Source: Desulfomonile tiedjei (GTDB lineage Bacteria > Desulfobacterota > Desulfomonilia > Desulfomonilales > Desulfomonilaceae). Taken from it: a DNA stretch of 64,000 nucleotides. The DNA lies in NCBI GenBank assembly GCA_016212925.1, contig JACRDF010000015.1:62001-126000 (forward strand), in the 5' to 3' direction. The notes under the pieces are model-generated. The model searched no databases. It worked only from the letters and a program-made list of their open reading frames with translations, and had not been told where the DNA came from. Each line of letters starts with the position of its first letter. The first letter of the stretch is position 1. A program made the translations under genes and the position numbers. Below, piece after piece: positions 8,612 to 16,908 of this stretch.

Positions 8612-9835
8612 CTAAATTGGACTATCCATCGCCTCAACCAGCAGTTCTATTACCGATTTGACTGTCACCGGCATGTCGTAACGACTTTGCAAGTCTTGGA
8701 GTTGGCTTAGGCAATTCTGACACGACGTCGTAACAATATTTGCCTGGGTCCTCATTATCTGGTCATGTTTTGCTCGAGCATGTTCAAGGCGCTTCGTCCC
8801 CATGTCCGCGTTTTGGCCTACGCTGCCACCCGCTCCGCAGCAGATACTGTATTTTCTGTTCGGCCACAATTCCACGAAGTCGGCGGCGATGGCTTTGAGA
8901 ATCGCTCTGGGCTCTTCGAACACACCCAGCTTGCGGCCCACGTTGCAAGGATCATGGTACGTGACCCGTCCGTCGATAAGGCCGGGTTTTATCGCGAGTC
9001 TGCCCTGTTCCAGATATTGATGAGCGAGTTCCACCACCGACAGGACCTCGAACCCAAGAGGTTCGCCGAGCCAGCGTTCCGCATCTTTTCTCAGGATTTT
9101 GAACCCATGCCCGCATTCGGTAGACAGGAGCGTGCGCACTTTGAGGCGCCGAGCTTCTTCAACAAGGTTTCGGACGATGGCCACAGCGTCTTCGTGGTCT
9201 CCGAGGTAGTAGGCCCAATTGGTAATGTCAAAAACCCGCGAAGACATTGTCCAGTCAGTGTTTGTGTACGTGAAGAATTTCATATACGTCTGAAACATGG
9301 TGGGATTTGACGTGTACTCTCGAGGGTTGGGAACGTATAGGACCTCTGCTCCTTCCTTGTCCATTGGAACAGCGAGACCCTCTTCAGGCAGATCTTCCAT
9401 CTCGTCGGCCAGTTCTTCGGCAAGCCACTCGGCCATATCAATAAATGCTTCCCCCTCCAGGCCTGAATTATTGCCGAATTCGACGGCCTTCTTGACGCCT
9501 TCGACTATTCTCTCCGGCGCATTCCCCTTTTGCCACGCGATCCGGCGCAATTGCCTCACAAGGATGTCCATTTCGATTCCTTGGGGGCAGTCCGTGGTGC
9601 ACCGCGCACAAAGAGTGCAAGCCCAGATAAACTCGGAACCCGCCAGTTCCTGGTCATGTCCTGTTGCCATTCTGTGGACAAGTTTCCTCGGATTCATCTC
9701 CGGGTAACCGTAGGTCAAGAAGCATCGGGAAATGCACTGGCCACAAGTCATGCACGCGCGATACGCCTGCTCGTCGGCAATTAAGGGGTTCGTCGTGGTA
9801 GGTCCGCATCCCCGCGCGGACGACGGGTCAATCAT
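8612..9835 (-). CDS. HdrD-like (HdrC-HdrB type) Fe-S oxidoreductase subunit
   Basis: A 407-residue protein with an N-terminal pair of 4Fe-4S motifs (CMTCGQCISRC and CTLCARCTTDCP) followed by a heterodisulfide-reductase type CCG domain: DPCNVGRK, then SICCGAGG and SCQNC match the CX(n)CCGX(n)CX2C cluster site. A first CCG motif is degenerate (STECGHGF). This is the HdrC-HdrB fusion arrangement seen in HdrD, BamD and related subunits that pass electrons between clusters. No membrane helices. Start chosen at ATG 9835, with CAGGAG seven bases upstream; it overlaps the previous gene by eight bases. It is the last gene of the apparent operon with the two flavoprotein genes. Confidence 0.87.
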   Translation of the reverse strand: MIDPSSARGCGPTTTNPLIADEQAYRACMTCGQCISRCFLTYGYPEMNPRKLVHRMATGHDQELAGSEFIWACTLCARCTTDCPQGIEMDILVRQLRRIAWQKGNAPERIVEGVKKAVEFGNNSGLEGEAFIDMAEWLAEELADEMEDLPEEGLAVPMDKEGAEVLYVPNPREYTSNPTMFQTYMKFFTYTNTDWTMSSRVFDITNWAYYLGDHEDAVAIVRNLVEEARRLKVRTLLSTECGHGFKILRKDAERWLGEPLGFEVLSVVELAHQYLEQGRLAIKPGLIDGRVTYHDPCNVGRKLGVFEEPRAILKAIAADFVELWPNRKYSICCGAGGSVGQNADMGTKRLEHARAKHDQIMRTQANIVTTSCQNCLSQLQDLQSRYDMPVTVKSVIELLVEAMDSPI

Positions 9836-11468
9836 GATAGTCTCCTGTGTGCCCAATCCGGCCATTGCCGGCCGCCGCACATCGGTCGATGAACTCGCCC
9901 AAAAGCCGTTGAAAACGGGCCGGCTCGTTAGCAGCGACGGTAAGGTAACCGATTCTCGGCGTTTCCTGACCCAATATCCCCGAGGCCACACCCCGTTGCA
10001 CCCGCGCGGCAGCCCAGTGCGTGCCCGTGCGGGAAGCGCAATTGCCGTTGTGGCATCCGACCAGGAGAACTGCTTTTGCCCCTGCCGCCAGAGTGGACCA
10101 TATCATGTATTCCGAGACATTACCTGCGCACGGGACGGCTTGAAAGCGAACGTCTTTCGGCAACTGAGCAGACTCGGCGATCACTCCGGCGGACCGCCGG
10201 CATCCGAACACGAAAGTGGTTTCCCCTATTTCGGATGGACTTGAGCTTCTCATAGTTGAGATCAGGGATTCCTCCGGACTGTCTTTCAACCGAATCGCCA
10301 TGGTCGGGCATACCGATTCGCAGATGCCACACTTTCGGCAGAATGGCAGCCACGGCTGGACACGGCCCTGAGATGACTCGGTTCCCAATAGCAGCGCCTC
10401 ATGCGGACATATACGATAACACGTCAAACATCTCGCGCAAGCCGTGCTGACGGAAACGGCCTGGTCTTCCGTTTCCAAAGAGGACCTTCTTATGCCGGCC
10501 ACAGCTTTCGCAGCCGCGGCCCTGGCAGTGGCAACACAGCCGAGCATATCAAGGCTTCCCGTAGCCTCACCCACCAGGAAGACCCCGGAACCAAACGAAG
10601 ACCCCGATGCACAGTGCACGCTATCCGCCAAAAGAAAACCGCCGGAATCCAGCTCCCCTTTTGCCATTTCCACAGCCCATTTCGGAATGGACGAGGGATC
10701 AGGGCCGGTAACCGAGATTACTCTGTCGCAGTCCCATGCCCACTCGTTTTCTTCGTCAATCACATCCACGACAGAAACTCGGAACCGAGCGGGACCTTCG
10801 GCGCCGGTCGAAAAGACCACATGCGGCAATTGATCCCCGAATCGAACAAACTGCACACCGGCTTTTCGGGCGCCTTGGTATATAGTTTCCCCAAAGAGGT
10901 GCATCACAGGGACATTTCTGAAACAAACTGCCGATGACCCGCCATTGAGGACGTTTTGAACTGCAAGTTCGATCGCGGCCATTCCGTTCGCTGCATCAGA
11001 CGGTTCCAGAAAATCCAGCAAGAAGGCTACCCGCTCATTAGTTCCAACCACCGTCCGGGCGCTAAACAGCTCCGTGGATTCAGGCAGCATGGCCGGCACG
11101 GGCTTCAGCGAAATTCCCGGCGCCAGAAAAAGGCAATCGAAGAGCGCATCCGCGTGGTCTTCGAATACTGCTCTGAAGCCACCCAGGGCTCGATTGACAA
11201 CGGGCGCGGAGTCCACGTCCAGCACTTCGACACCTTGCGGGTCGTGTTGCATGAACTGCGACGCTTCCTCCATAGTGGTGCCGGGGTGCGCAAAACAAAC
11301 GTTAGGTTGAGCGCCTCGGACTCTGGCGAAAGTGACGTCAATACCCATCTCGGCCATGGAACGTGCAGCCACCTCAGCGGCCATGCCGCTTCCAACCACA
11401 AGAACTCGCGGCAACCGTGCGCAATCTTTCGGGTTTGCTTCATCTCCGATGGCATGATTCATCATCAC
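9828..11468 (-). CDS. QmoB-like HdrA/MvhD fusion protein
   Basis: A 546-residue fusion. Residues about 20-330 form a FAD-binding HdrA-like Rossmann domain (VLVVGSGMAAEVAA). Two 4Fe-4S ferredoxin sites follow (C344, C347, C350, C354 and C377, C380, C383, C387). The C-terminal part (about 417-546) is an MvhD-type Fe-S domain with C423, C447 and the GCHNGNC motif (C472, C477). This domain order matches QmoB of sulfate reducers. It would accept electrons from a partner and relay them through FAD. Start codons GTG 11468, ATG 11465 and ATG 11462 are adjacent, and the GTG overlaps the upstream stop, so translation is coupled. Confidence 0.85.
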   Translation of the reverse strand: MMMNHAIGDEANPKDCARLPRVLVVGSGMAAEVAARSMAEMGIDVTFARVRGAQPNVCFAHPGTTMEEASQFMQHDPQGVEVLDVDSAPVVNRALGGFRAVFEDHADALFDCLFLAPGISLKPVPAMLPESTELFSARTVVGTNERVAFLLDFLEPSDAANGMAAIELAVQNVLNGGSSAVCFRNVPVMHLFGETIYQGARKAGVQFVRFGDQLPHVVFSTGAEGPARFRVSVVDVIDEENEWAWDCDRVISVTGPDPSSIPKWAVEMAKGELDSGGFLLADSVHCASGSSFGSGVFLVGEATGSLDMLGCVATARAAAAKAVAGIRRSSLETEDQAVSVSTACARCLTCYRICPHEALLLGTESSQGRVQPWLPFCRKCGICESVCPTMAIRLKDSPEESLISTMRSSSPSEIGETTFVFGCRRSAGVIAESAQLPKDVRFQAVPCAGNVSEYMIWSTLAAGAKAVLLVGCHNGNCASRTGTHWAAARVQRGVASGILGQETPRIGYLTVAANEPARFQRLLGEFIDRCAAAGNGRIGHTGDYHD

Positions 11469-12517
11469 AGTAATCCCTCTCGTCGAAAATCCTCGATAAT
11501 TGCCGCAGCGGTCTGGCCTGCATTCTCAAGTGTCTGCTCGATGTCTTTTGGCCCGGAGCAAGTTCCGGCGACATAGACGCGTGGAACCGCTGTCCGACTA
11601 TTTTCCATTACCCCTAATGGGTCGATGAATCCGAAATCGTTGACGGTGAGGCCCAATTGTCCGGACAGCGAGGATAAGGCGTGGGCAGGCCTTTGGCCCA
11701 CTGACAAGACGATACGGTCGAAGGATTGTTTCACGTTTCGGCCATCCTGTTGCACTATTACGTCCAGAAGGCCTTCGGGACCCTCTGTGACTTCCCCTGG
11801 CACACCTTGGCGAAGGCGGACCTTATTCTGTTCCGCGTTTCTCAACAATTCGCCGCTGTACTTCCCCGCCAGTTGCAGGTCGATATAGAAGACGGTGACT
11901 TCGGTCCGCGGACATTCGTGGATCATTTTCAAGGCCAGCCGCAACGCAGCTTTGCAACAATACTGTGAGCAGTAATTCGCTCCGGAACTCGGGTCCCTCG
12001 ATCCGACGCATTGGAAAAAGGCAACGCTGAGGCCGTTGTCCCCGCGAGTAAACCGCGACAACAAGTCCTCACGCAGGAGCGTGTCTACTTCGGCCAGGGT
12101 GTACACACCCTCCAGCCGCTTATAACCCCATAACGTCTTTTCAACGGGGTTATAAGGCTCGAAGCCTGTGGCCAAGACCAGAGCCGTCGCTGCCGCGCGC
12201 ACTTCAGTACCGGTGCTATCCTCTCTGACCAGGAGTTCTATCCCATTGCCATCTGCGTTGAGGATGGAAGACACCTGCCGGCCGGTTAGAACCTGAGCCC
12301 TCTCAGATGTGCATATGCCGCGAACAAGGTCCTCGGCAACGCAGCAAAAGCACCGTTGGCATTGATCTGTGGCCATGCAGGCCCAATCGTGAGCGTGGCC
12401 GCCGAGGCCGACGCCTTTCTCAATTATCGTGCAGTCTATTCCACTGTCGATAAGCGTTTTAGCAACAGACAAACCGGCGACTCCGCCGCCGATGATGATT
12501 ACCGGTTCCTTGACCAT
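11465..12517 (-). CDS. QmoA/HdrA-like FAD protein
   Basis: A 350-residue flavoprotein. IIIGGGVAGLSVA is the dinucleotide-binding loop at residues 7-19, and EKGVGLGGHAHDW leads to a cysteine cluster ACMATDQCQRCFCC typical of QmoA-like HdrA proteins (a 4Fe-4S site). A second FAD contact, RVYVAGTCSGPKDIEQ, lies near the C-terminus. Length fits QmoA rather than full HdrA (about 650). GAGG lies eight bases before the ATG. With the next two genes it forms a QmoA-QmoB-like plus HdrD-like module, as in sulfate-reducer Qmo and benzoyl-CoA reductase (Bam) electron-transfer systems; the membrane subunit QmoC is absent. Confidence 0.85.
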   Translation of the reverse strand: MVKEPVIIIGGGVAGLSVAKTLIDSGIDCTIIEKGVGLGGHAHDWACMATDQCQRCFCCVAEDLVRGICTSERAQVLTGRQVSSILNADGNGIELLVREDSTGTEVRAAATALVLATGFEPYNPVEKTLWGYKRLEGVYTLAEVDTLLREDLLSRFTRGDNGLSVAFFQCVGSRDPSSGANYCSQYCCKAALRLALKMIHECPRTEVTVFYIDLQLAGKYSGELLRNAEQNKVRLRQGVPGEVTEGPEGLLDVIVQQDGRNVKQSFDRIVLSVGQRPAHALSSLSGQLGLTVNDFGFIDPLGVMENSRTAVPRVYVAGTCSGPKDIEQTLENAGQTAAAIIEDFRREGLL

Positions 12518-12938
12518 TTCGAGAACCTCGGATCACAGACGCACGATTCAGGGAATATGTACCGTTTGTCAGATTTTTTTTCCGATTTGCCTGGGCGATC
12601 TCGCGTCATTCCTACGAAAGCAGGAATCGTAGGGCCGGCGTCCCTGCCGGCCAAAATGTGCACCGGCACGGAGGCCGGTGCCTACAAGGTTCCCGCTTTC
12701 GCGGGAACGACGGGCGTGAGAAGCGCGTATTGCGGGGATGCAGGGTTACGATCCACCGACCACACTGTTCATCCCGTGGCCAAACGGACATTATTTTTTT
12801 TCGCCATCAGTATAAGAATCCATTGATTCATATATACCACGATTTACCCAGACGGGACTGTACAATCGTTGTCGTAATGAAGAAGCTGGGTCAGGAAAGG
12901 AAAACAATGGTGCGGCGATGACAGAATGGGGGTGAAGC
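12518..12938. other. Intergenic repeat cluster
   Basis: A 420-base gap with no gene. It carries, in order, an ATTCCT-type element, the 20-nt palindrome GGCCGGCGTCCCTGCCGGCC (12633-12652), a GCACCGGC/GCCGGTGC hairpin (12660-12681) and TTTCGCGGGAACGACG (12697-12712). Blocks shared with 42928-43089 suggest a composite dispersed repeat. Confidence 0.6.
12633..12652. repeat. 20-nt GGCCGGC palindromic repeat, copy 1
   Basis: GGCCGGCGTCCCTGCCGGCC; the exact reverse complement is at 47561-47580 and a one-mismatch copy at 44644-44663. Seven-base arms flank a six-base loop. All copies are intergenic. Confidence 0.8.
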
Positions 12939-13214
12939 CTAGTCGAAGGCGATGTCAGTCCAATCTTTCTGCCTCAACAACCCGCGTTTCCACGCTTCCA
13001 GGCGCGGGACTACGTACGGCAAAAGTCGGAGAGAATAGTACGAACGCGGAATGGGAATGCCAAGTGTATCGCCGAAAATCACAAGCAGGAGCAGGTTCTC
13101 CAGACTTGCTTTTTCCTTGATTGCCACGAGCATCGGTTCACGAACCACCGCGCCCTCAATGAATTCCCTGATTACATCCAGAAATTTTAACTTCCGCTCT
13201 TTTCCCTCGGCCAT
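12939..13214 (-). CDS. Conserved-looking small protein, unknown function
   Basis: A 91-residue protein I cannot assign. It has a charged N-terminus, a middle hydrophobic stretch (ENLLLLVIFGDTLGIPIP) too mixed to be a clear membrane segment, and a basic C-terminus (LRLLPYVVPRLEAWKRG) ending in WTDIAFD. GGAGG sits eight bases before the ATG, and the codon pattern supports a real gene. It lies between the Hdr-like operon and the Hcr/MarR operon, divergent from neither, so either system could be its partner. Confidence 0.7.
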   Translation of the reverse strand: MAEGKERKLKFLDVIREFIEGAVVREPMLVAIKEKASLENLLLLVIFGDTLGIPIPRSYYSLRLLPYVVPRLEAWKRGLLRQKDWTDIAFD

Positions 13215-13568
13215 GATAAACGCCTCCGCAGGAAGTGCCTCGTCCGGAGTTCATAACTGTGCCGCAAAGAACTGCAAACGCCGGTCAGGTACGCGGGAGA
13301 AATCGAGGGCACCGGCAGGCCGCACAGTGGCACCAGGATCTTGCCGGTCGATTTTCGGCAGTAGTTGACCTGCGATCTTCCCCGCGTGATTGAATGGTTA
13401 CCTGACTACCTTACTGAGGTTAGCCGGAGGTCAAACATTTAGCAAGTCTTGAAGTTGGTGGGATGTGTGAGGTTGGTGGTTACTGAAGCGAGCCTGCATC
13501 GCGGCCGGTTTGCCATCGCGGCACAGGGCCTTTTGGCGCCTCGGTGGAATTCCGGCCCGTGGTCTTGA
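13215..13568. other. Intergenic gap, no gene seen
   Basis: About 350 bases between the small unknown gene and the MarR stop. Frames on both strands are short and unlike any family. On the minus strand TTGACC and TAAGGT around 13404-13434 could be a weak promoter for the small gene, but spacing is short (15). Confidence 0.4.
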
Positions 13569-14039
13569 TTATTTGTATTTGCCCAGCTGCTTCCCTTTTC
13601 TAACGATGTTCTTAAGAACCGAGAGGACCTCCCCTTTCTGCTCCTGGGAGCAGGTTTGGAGATATTGGGCCACATGTTGTTCCTGGATCTCCCGGATTGC
13701 ATCGAGACACTTCAGCGCCATGGGGGTGATTTGCAGCATCGTGAGGCGCTCGTCCTTCGCGTCGTTCTTCCTTTCGATCAAGCCGGCCTTTTCCATGCGT
13801 TTGGCAAGTCCGGTTACATTTGCCCCTGTCACCAGCATACGCCTGCTGACATTGCCTACAGTGTCCAGGCCTCCTTCACACGCAACCAAGTACTTCAGGA
13901 CATTGTAATGTGAAAAAGTAAGCCCGTACTGCTTAAAAATGGATGAAGACTTCTTCTTGAACATCTCCGAAGCCATGACGATAAAAATCATGACCCTTTC
14001 GTCCAAGGCCATGTCGCGTTTTGTCTTATCCTTCAGCAT
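13569..14039 (-). CDS. MarR family transcriptional regulator
   Basis: A 156-residue winged-helix regulator. The sequence runs through the helix-turn-helix (about residues 50-85, NVSRRMLVTGANVTGLAKRMEKAGL) and the DERL wing motif (NDAKDERLTMLQITP), both standard for MarR. The longer frame from 14090 is open, but ATG 14039 with AAGGGA upstream gives the usual length. It follows hcrA by about 100 bases and is likely co-transcribed. MarR-type BadR and relatives control anaerobic benzoate/hydroxybenzoate genes and respond to aryl-CoA or aromatic acids, so control of the hcr operon is the natural inference. A TTTACTAGTAAA palindrome before hcrB is a possible target. Confidence 0.9.
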   Translation of the reverse strand: MLKDKTKRDMALDERVMIFIVMASEMFKKKSSSIFKQYGLTFSHYNVLKYLVACEGGLDTVGNVSRRMLVTGANVTGLAKRMEKAGLIERKNDAKDERLTMLQITPMALKCLDAIREIQEQHVAQYLQTCSQEQKGEVLSVLKNIVRKGKQLGKYK

Positions 14040-14138
14040 GAAATCCCTTTTTCTGAAATGTGTTGCGGTTCCCGGGCTCCTGGCCATCACATCCTACGCG
14101 AACCGGGACCGGTCCCCAAGCTTACGTTTCCCCTTGAA

Positions 14139-16430
14139 TCACGCGCCCTGTTTCTTCTTTTCCTCCAGAGCTTTCAGGATTCTTTCCGGAGTCACCGGGA
14201 GTTCATTGAAATTCACGCCTATTGCGTCGTAGATGGCGTTCACGATGGCCGGAGCGGGTGACAGTTGTGTGCCTTCGCCGGCCTCTTTCGCGCCGAATGG
14301 GCCCACAGGATCATCGGTCTCGATGTCATAAGACTCCATTTCCGGGACTTCCATCGTGGTAGGGAAGCCATAATCAAGGAATGACGGGTTCATCACCTGC
14401 CCCTTCTCGGTAATTACGTTCTCATATAGGGCTTGTCCCATTCCACCGGCTATGGAGCCTTCCAGTTGTCCTTCGACGAGCATGGGATTAATAGGCCGGC
14501 CGCAGTCATGCGCGGTCACCATTTTGATCACTTTTACCTTGCCCGTGCTAGTGTCTACTTCCACTTCCGCTGCCTGAGTCATGAAGGAGTAGTTCGGAGA
14601 GAAGTTCCCCGGCTGGTTGAACAGAGTGGTCGGCTCGCTGGTGTCAGCCATCCAGGAAGCTCTCCCCACGAGTGGCATTGGCAGGTCCTTGTACTGATAT
14701 GCTTTCAGGGCCTTGGGGAAAGTAATGTTGATTTCCGGTGACCCGGTGACAAATATGACTCCGTCCTTGGCCACTAGATCGTCAGGATTGGCTTCCAGTT
14801 CGTCGGCCACGCACTCGAAAAGCCTTTTCCTCACTGATTCCGCGGCTATTTTAGCGGCGTTGCCGGCCCTTACCGTTACTCCGCTTCCAAAAGTGCCGGG
14901 ATCAAGAGGCGTGATGCCGGTGTCAGCCGCTGTAACCCGGACATCCTCAAATCGGACGCCAAGGACCTCCGCGACAATCTGGGCTATCACGGTCTCGGCT
15001 CCCTGGCCGATATCCGCGGCCCCGGTGAGCACATTTACCCCACCGTCCTGGCCGACTTGGACCACGGCGCCGGAACTGATATGGCTCATATTGGTTACTC
15101 CGCTGGGGAACGACGCACCCCCCATTCCCACTCCCCGGCCGAAGGGGAGCTTGCCGCGCTTTTCCTTCCATCCTATCCCTTCGGCAGCCTGTTGCACGCT
15201 CTCGGCGAAACCGCAGGTATTTATAACGAATCCTCCGGGATGCGGTTCCCCTGCTTTGATACTATTTTTGACGCGGATCTCGGCAGGGTCCAAATTCAGT
15301 CGCTCTGCCATCAGATCTAGTTGCCGTTCCACAGCGAAACGCGCCTGGGGAATCCCGTGCCCGCGCATCGCGCCTCCGACAGGCTTGTTGGTATAGACGT
15401 GGTAGCCCTCGTAGAGCAGATTGGGTACGTGGTACGGAACCATGAGGAAAAAGCAGGATAGAGCCATCATCGTGGGCGCGGTACTGTTATATGCACCGCC
15501 GTCGGCATATGCCAGAAACTGTTGGCCCAGGATTCTCCCATCCTTGGCCATTCCCGTCTTGACCGTGAGGTACATCGGATGCCGCTGGCGAGTAACTATG
15601 AAGACTTCGTCCCTTTCGTAAACAAATTTGACCGGCCGGCCAAGTTTCATAGCGAACCATGCAGCGCAGAAGTCCTTTGCAAACATGTCGATCTTCTGAC
15701 CGAATCCCCCTCCGACTTTGGGCTTGATGACGCGAACCCTGCTTTCAGGTATTTGGAGAGTGGCAGCCAAATTCCTTCTCAGGAAAAATGGTATCTGGGT
15801 GCTTGACCACAAAACAACCTGGCCCCTGATAGGATCGTACTGCGCCACCGCAGCGTGAGGCTCCATCGGCGCGTGGTTCACGGCCTGAGAATAGAACGAA
15901 TCCTCGGAAACCAAGGCACTCTCGGCAAATGCCTTTTCCACATCGCCGAATTCCTTTCTTATGGCGAATGAGGTATTGTTGGTCACTCCCTCGTGTATTA
16001 CCGGAGCCCCCTCTTTTATCGAGTCTCGCGGGTCGAACACCGCGGGCAGTTCCTCGTATTCAACCTCAATGAGTTCCACCGCCTCTTCGGCTATTTCCTG
16101 ATCAATCGCGCACACCGCGGCCACTTCGTCGCCGATGTAGCGCACCTTCCCTTTGGCGATAGCGTATTCGTCTCTTGCCTTGGGGACTATTCCGTACTGG
16201 CGATCCGGGATTTCCGCGCCTGTCACCACACCCTTGACGCCCGGAAGACGCATTGCCTTTGAGACGTCAACATTCAGTATCCTAGCGTGAGCATGCGGGC
16301 TCCTCAGAATCTTCCCGTGGAGCATTCCCGGAAAGACCAGGTCGTCGGTAAACTGCGCGGAACCGGTTACCTTCGCCGCGGCATCCACCATAGGCAATCT
16401 ACGGCCTACCACATTGAATTGCTTTTCCAT
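14139..16430 (-). CDS. hcrA: 4-Hydroxybenzoyl-CoA reductase-type molybdopterin subunit
   Basis: A 763-residue xanthine-oxidase family large subunit. After an N-terminal domain (GRRLPMVDAAAKVTGSAQFT) come the molybdopterin contact GGGFGQK, the MRGHGIPQARFA segment, DIGQGAETVIAQ and the C-terminal GAKEAGEGTQLSPAP, where the glutamate is the usual catalytic base. As the molybdenum cofactor subunit it would carry out reductive dehydroxylation of 4-hydroxybenzoyl-CoA to benzoyl-CoA (or hydroxylation, if a purine-type relative); the identity rests on the FAD subunit upstream. The ATG overlaps the hcrC stop region, and GGGAGG is nine bases upstream. Confidence 0.82.
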   Translation of the reverse strand: MEKQFNVVGRRLPMVDAAAKVTGSAQFTDDLVFPGMLHGKILRSPHAHARILNVDVSKAMRLPGVKGVVTGAEIPDRQYGIVPKARDEYAIAKGKVRYIGDEVAAVCAIDQEIAEEAVELIEVEYEELPAVFDPRDSIKEGAPVIHEGVTNNTSFAIRKEFGDVEKAFAESALVSEDSFYSQAVNHAPMEPHAAVAQYDPIRGQVVLWSSTQIPFFLRRNLAATLQIPESRVRVIKPKVGGGFGQKIDMFAKDFCAAWFAMKLGRPVKFVYERDEVFIVTRQRHPMYLTVKTGMAKDGRILGQQFLAYADGGAYNSTAPTMMALSCFFLMVPYHVPNLLYEGYHVYTNKPVGGAMRGHGIPQARFAVERQLDLMAERLNLDPAEIRVKNSIKAGEPHPGGFVINTCGFAESVQQAAEGIGWKEKRGKLPFGRGVGMGGASFPSGVTNMSHISSGAVVQVGQDGGVNVLTGAADIGQGAETVIAQIVAEVLGVRFEDVRVTAADTGITPLDPGTFGSGVTVRAGNAAKIAAESVRKRLFECVADELEANPDDLVAKDGVIFVTGSPEINITFPKALKAYQYKDLPMPLVGRASWMADTSEPTTLFNQPGNFSPNYSFMTQAAEVEVDTSTGKVKVIKMVTAHDCGRPINPMLVEGQLEGSIAGGMGQALYENVITEKGQVMNPSFLDYGFPTTMEVPEMESYDIETDDPVGPFGAKEAGEGTQLSPAPAIVNAIYDAIGVNFNELPVTPERILKALEEKKKQGA

Positions 16431-16907
16431 CTAGCGTTTACCTCCCATCTTTCCGGACGCATCCATGACGGCCTCTACAACTTTCTTGTACCCGGTGCAC
16501 CGGCAGAGGTTGCCGGCCATCTTCTTCTTGACGCTTTCTTCAGTGGGTTCGGGTTCCTCGTCGAGTATGGCCTTGGCTGTCATGACAATTCCGGGTGTAC
16601 AGAAGCCGCACTGCAATCCGCCCACCTCAACGAAGGACTTTTGGATCGGGTGTAGCTCACCGCCTTCACCGAGGCCTTCTATTGTCACGATTTCTTTGCC
16701 GACCGCGTCCACGGCCAGCATCAGGCACGAGAGATAGGCCTCACCATCGAGCAAGACAGAGCACGCGCCACATGCACCCAGGTCGCATCCTCGCTTCGTT
16801 CCTGTCAGTCCCAGCTTGTCCCTGAGCACTTCCAGAAGGGTCTGGTTGGGAGAAATAAGGACCTCGTAGATGTCTCCGTTTACATTCAAAGCGATAGCTT
16901 GCTTCAC
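16431..16907 (-). CDS. hcrC: 2Fe-2S subunit of the Hcr-type molybdoenzyme
   Basis: A 158-residue iron-sulfur subunit with two clusters. The N-terminal plant-ferredoxin type site is C41, C46, C49 and C61 (CDLGACGACSVLLDGE), and the helical C-terminal site is C100, C103, C135 and C137 (CGFCTPGI and NLCRCTGY). All eight ligands are present. It moves electrons between FAD and the molybdenum centre. GTG start with GGGAGG eight bases upstream; it begins one base after the hcrB stop and ends where hcrA begins, so the three genes are translationally coupled. Confidence 0.9.
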   Translation of the reverse strand: MKQAIALNVNGDIYEVLISPNQTLLEVLRDKLGLTGTKRGCDLGACGACSVLLDGEAYLSCLMLAVDAVGKEIVTIEGLGEGGELHPIQKSFVEVGGLQCGFCTPGIVMTAKAILDEEPEPTEESVKKKMAGNLCRCTGYKKVVEAVMDASGKMGGKR

Positions 16908-16908
16908 T

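Noticed and set aside
8369-8710. 113-codon plus frame in the gap and over the HdrD-like gene
   Set aside because: Mostly antisense to the HdrD-like gene and no family features.
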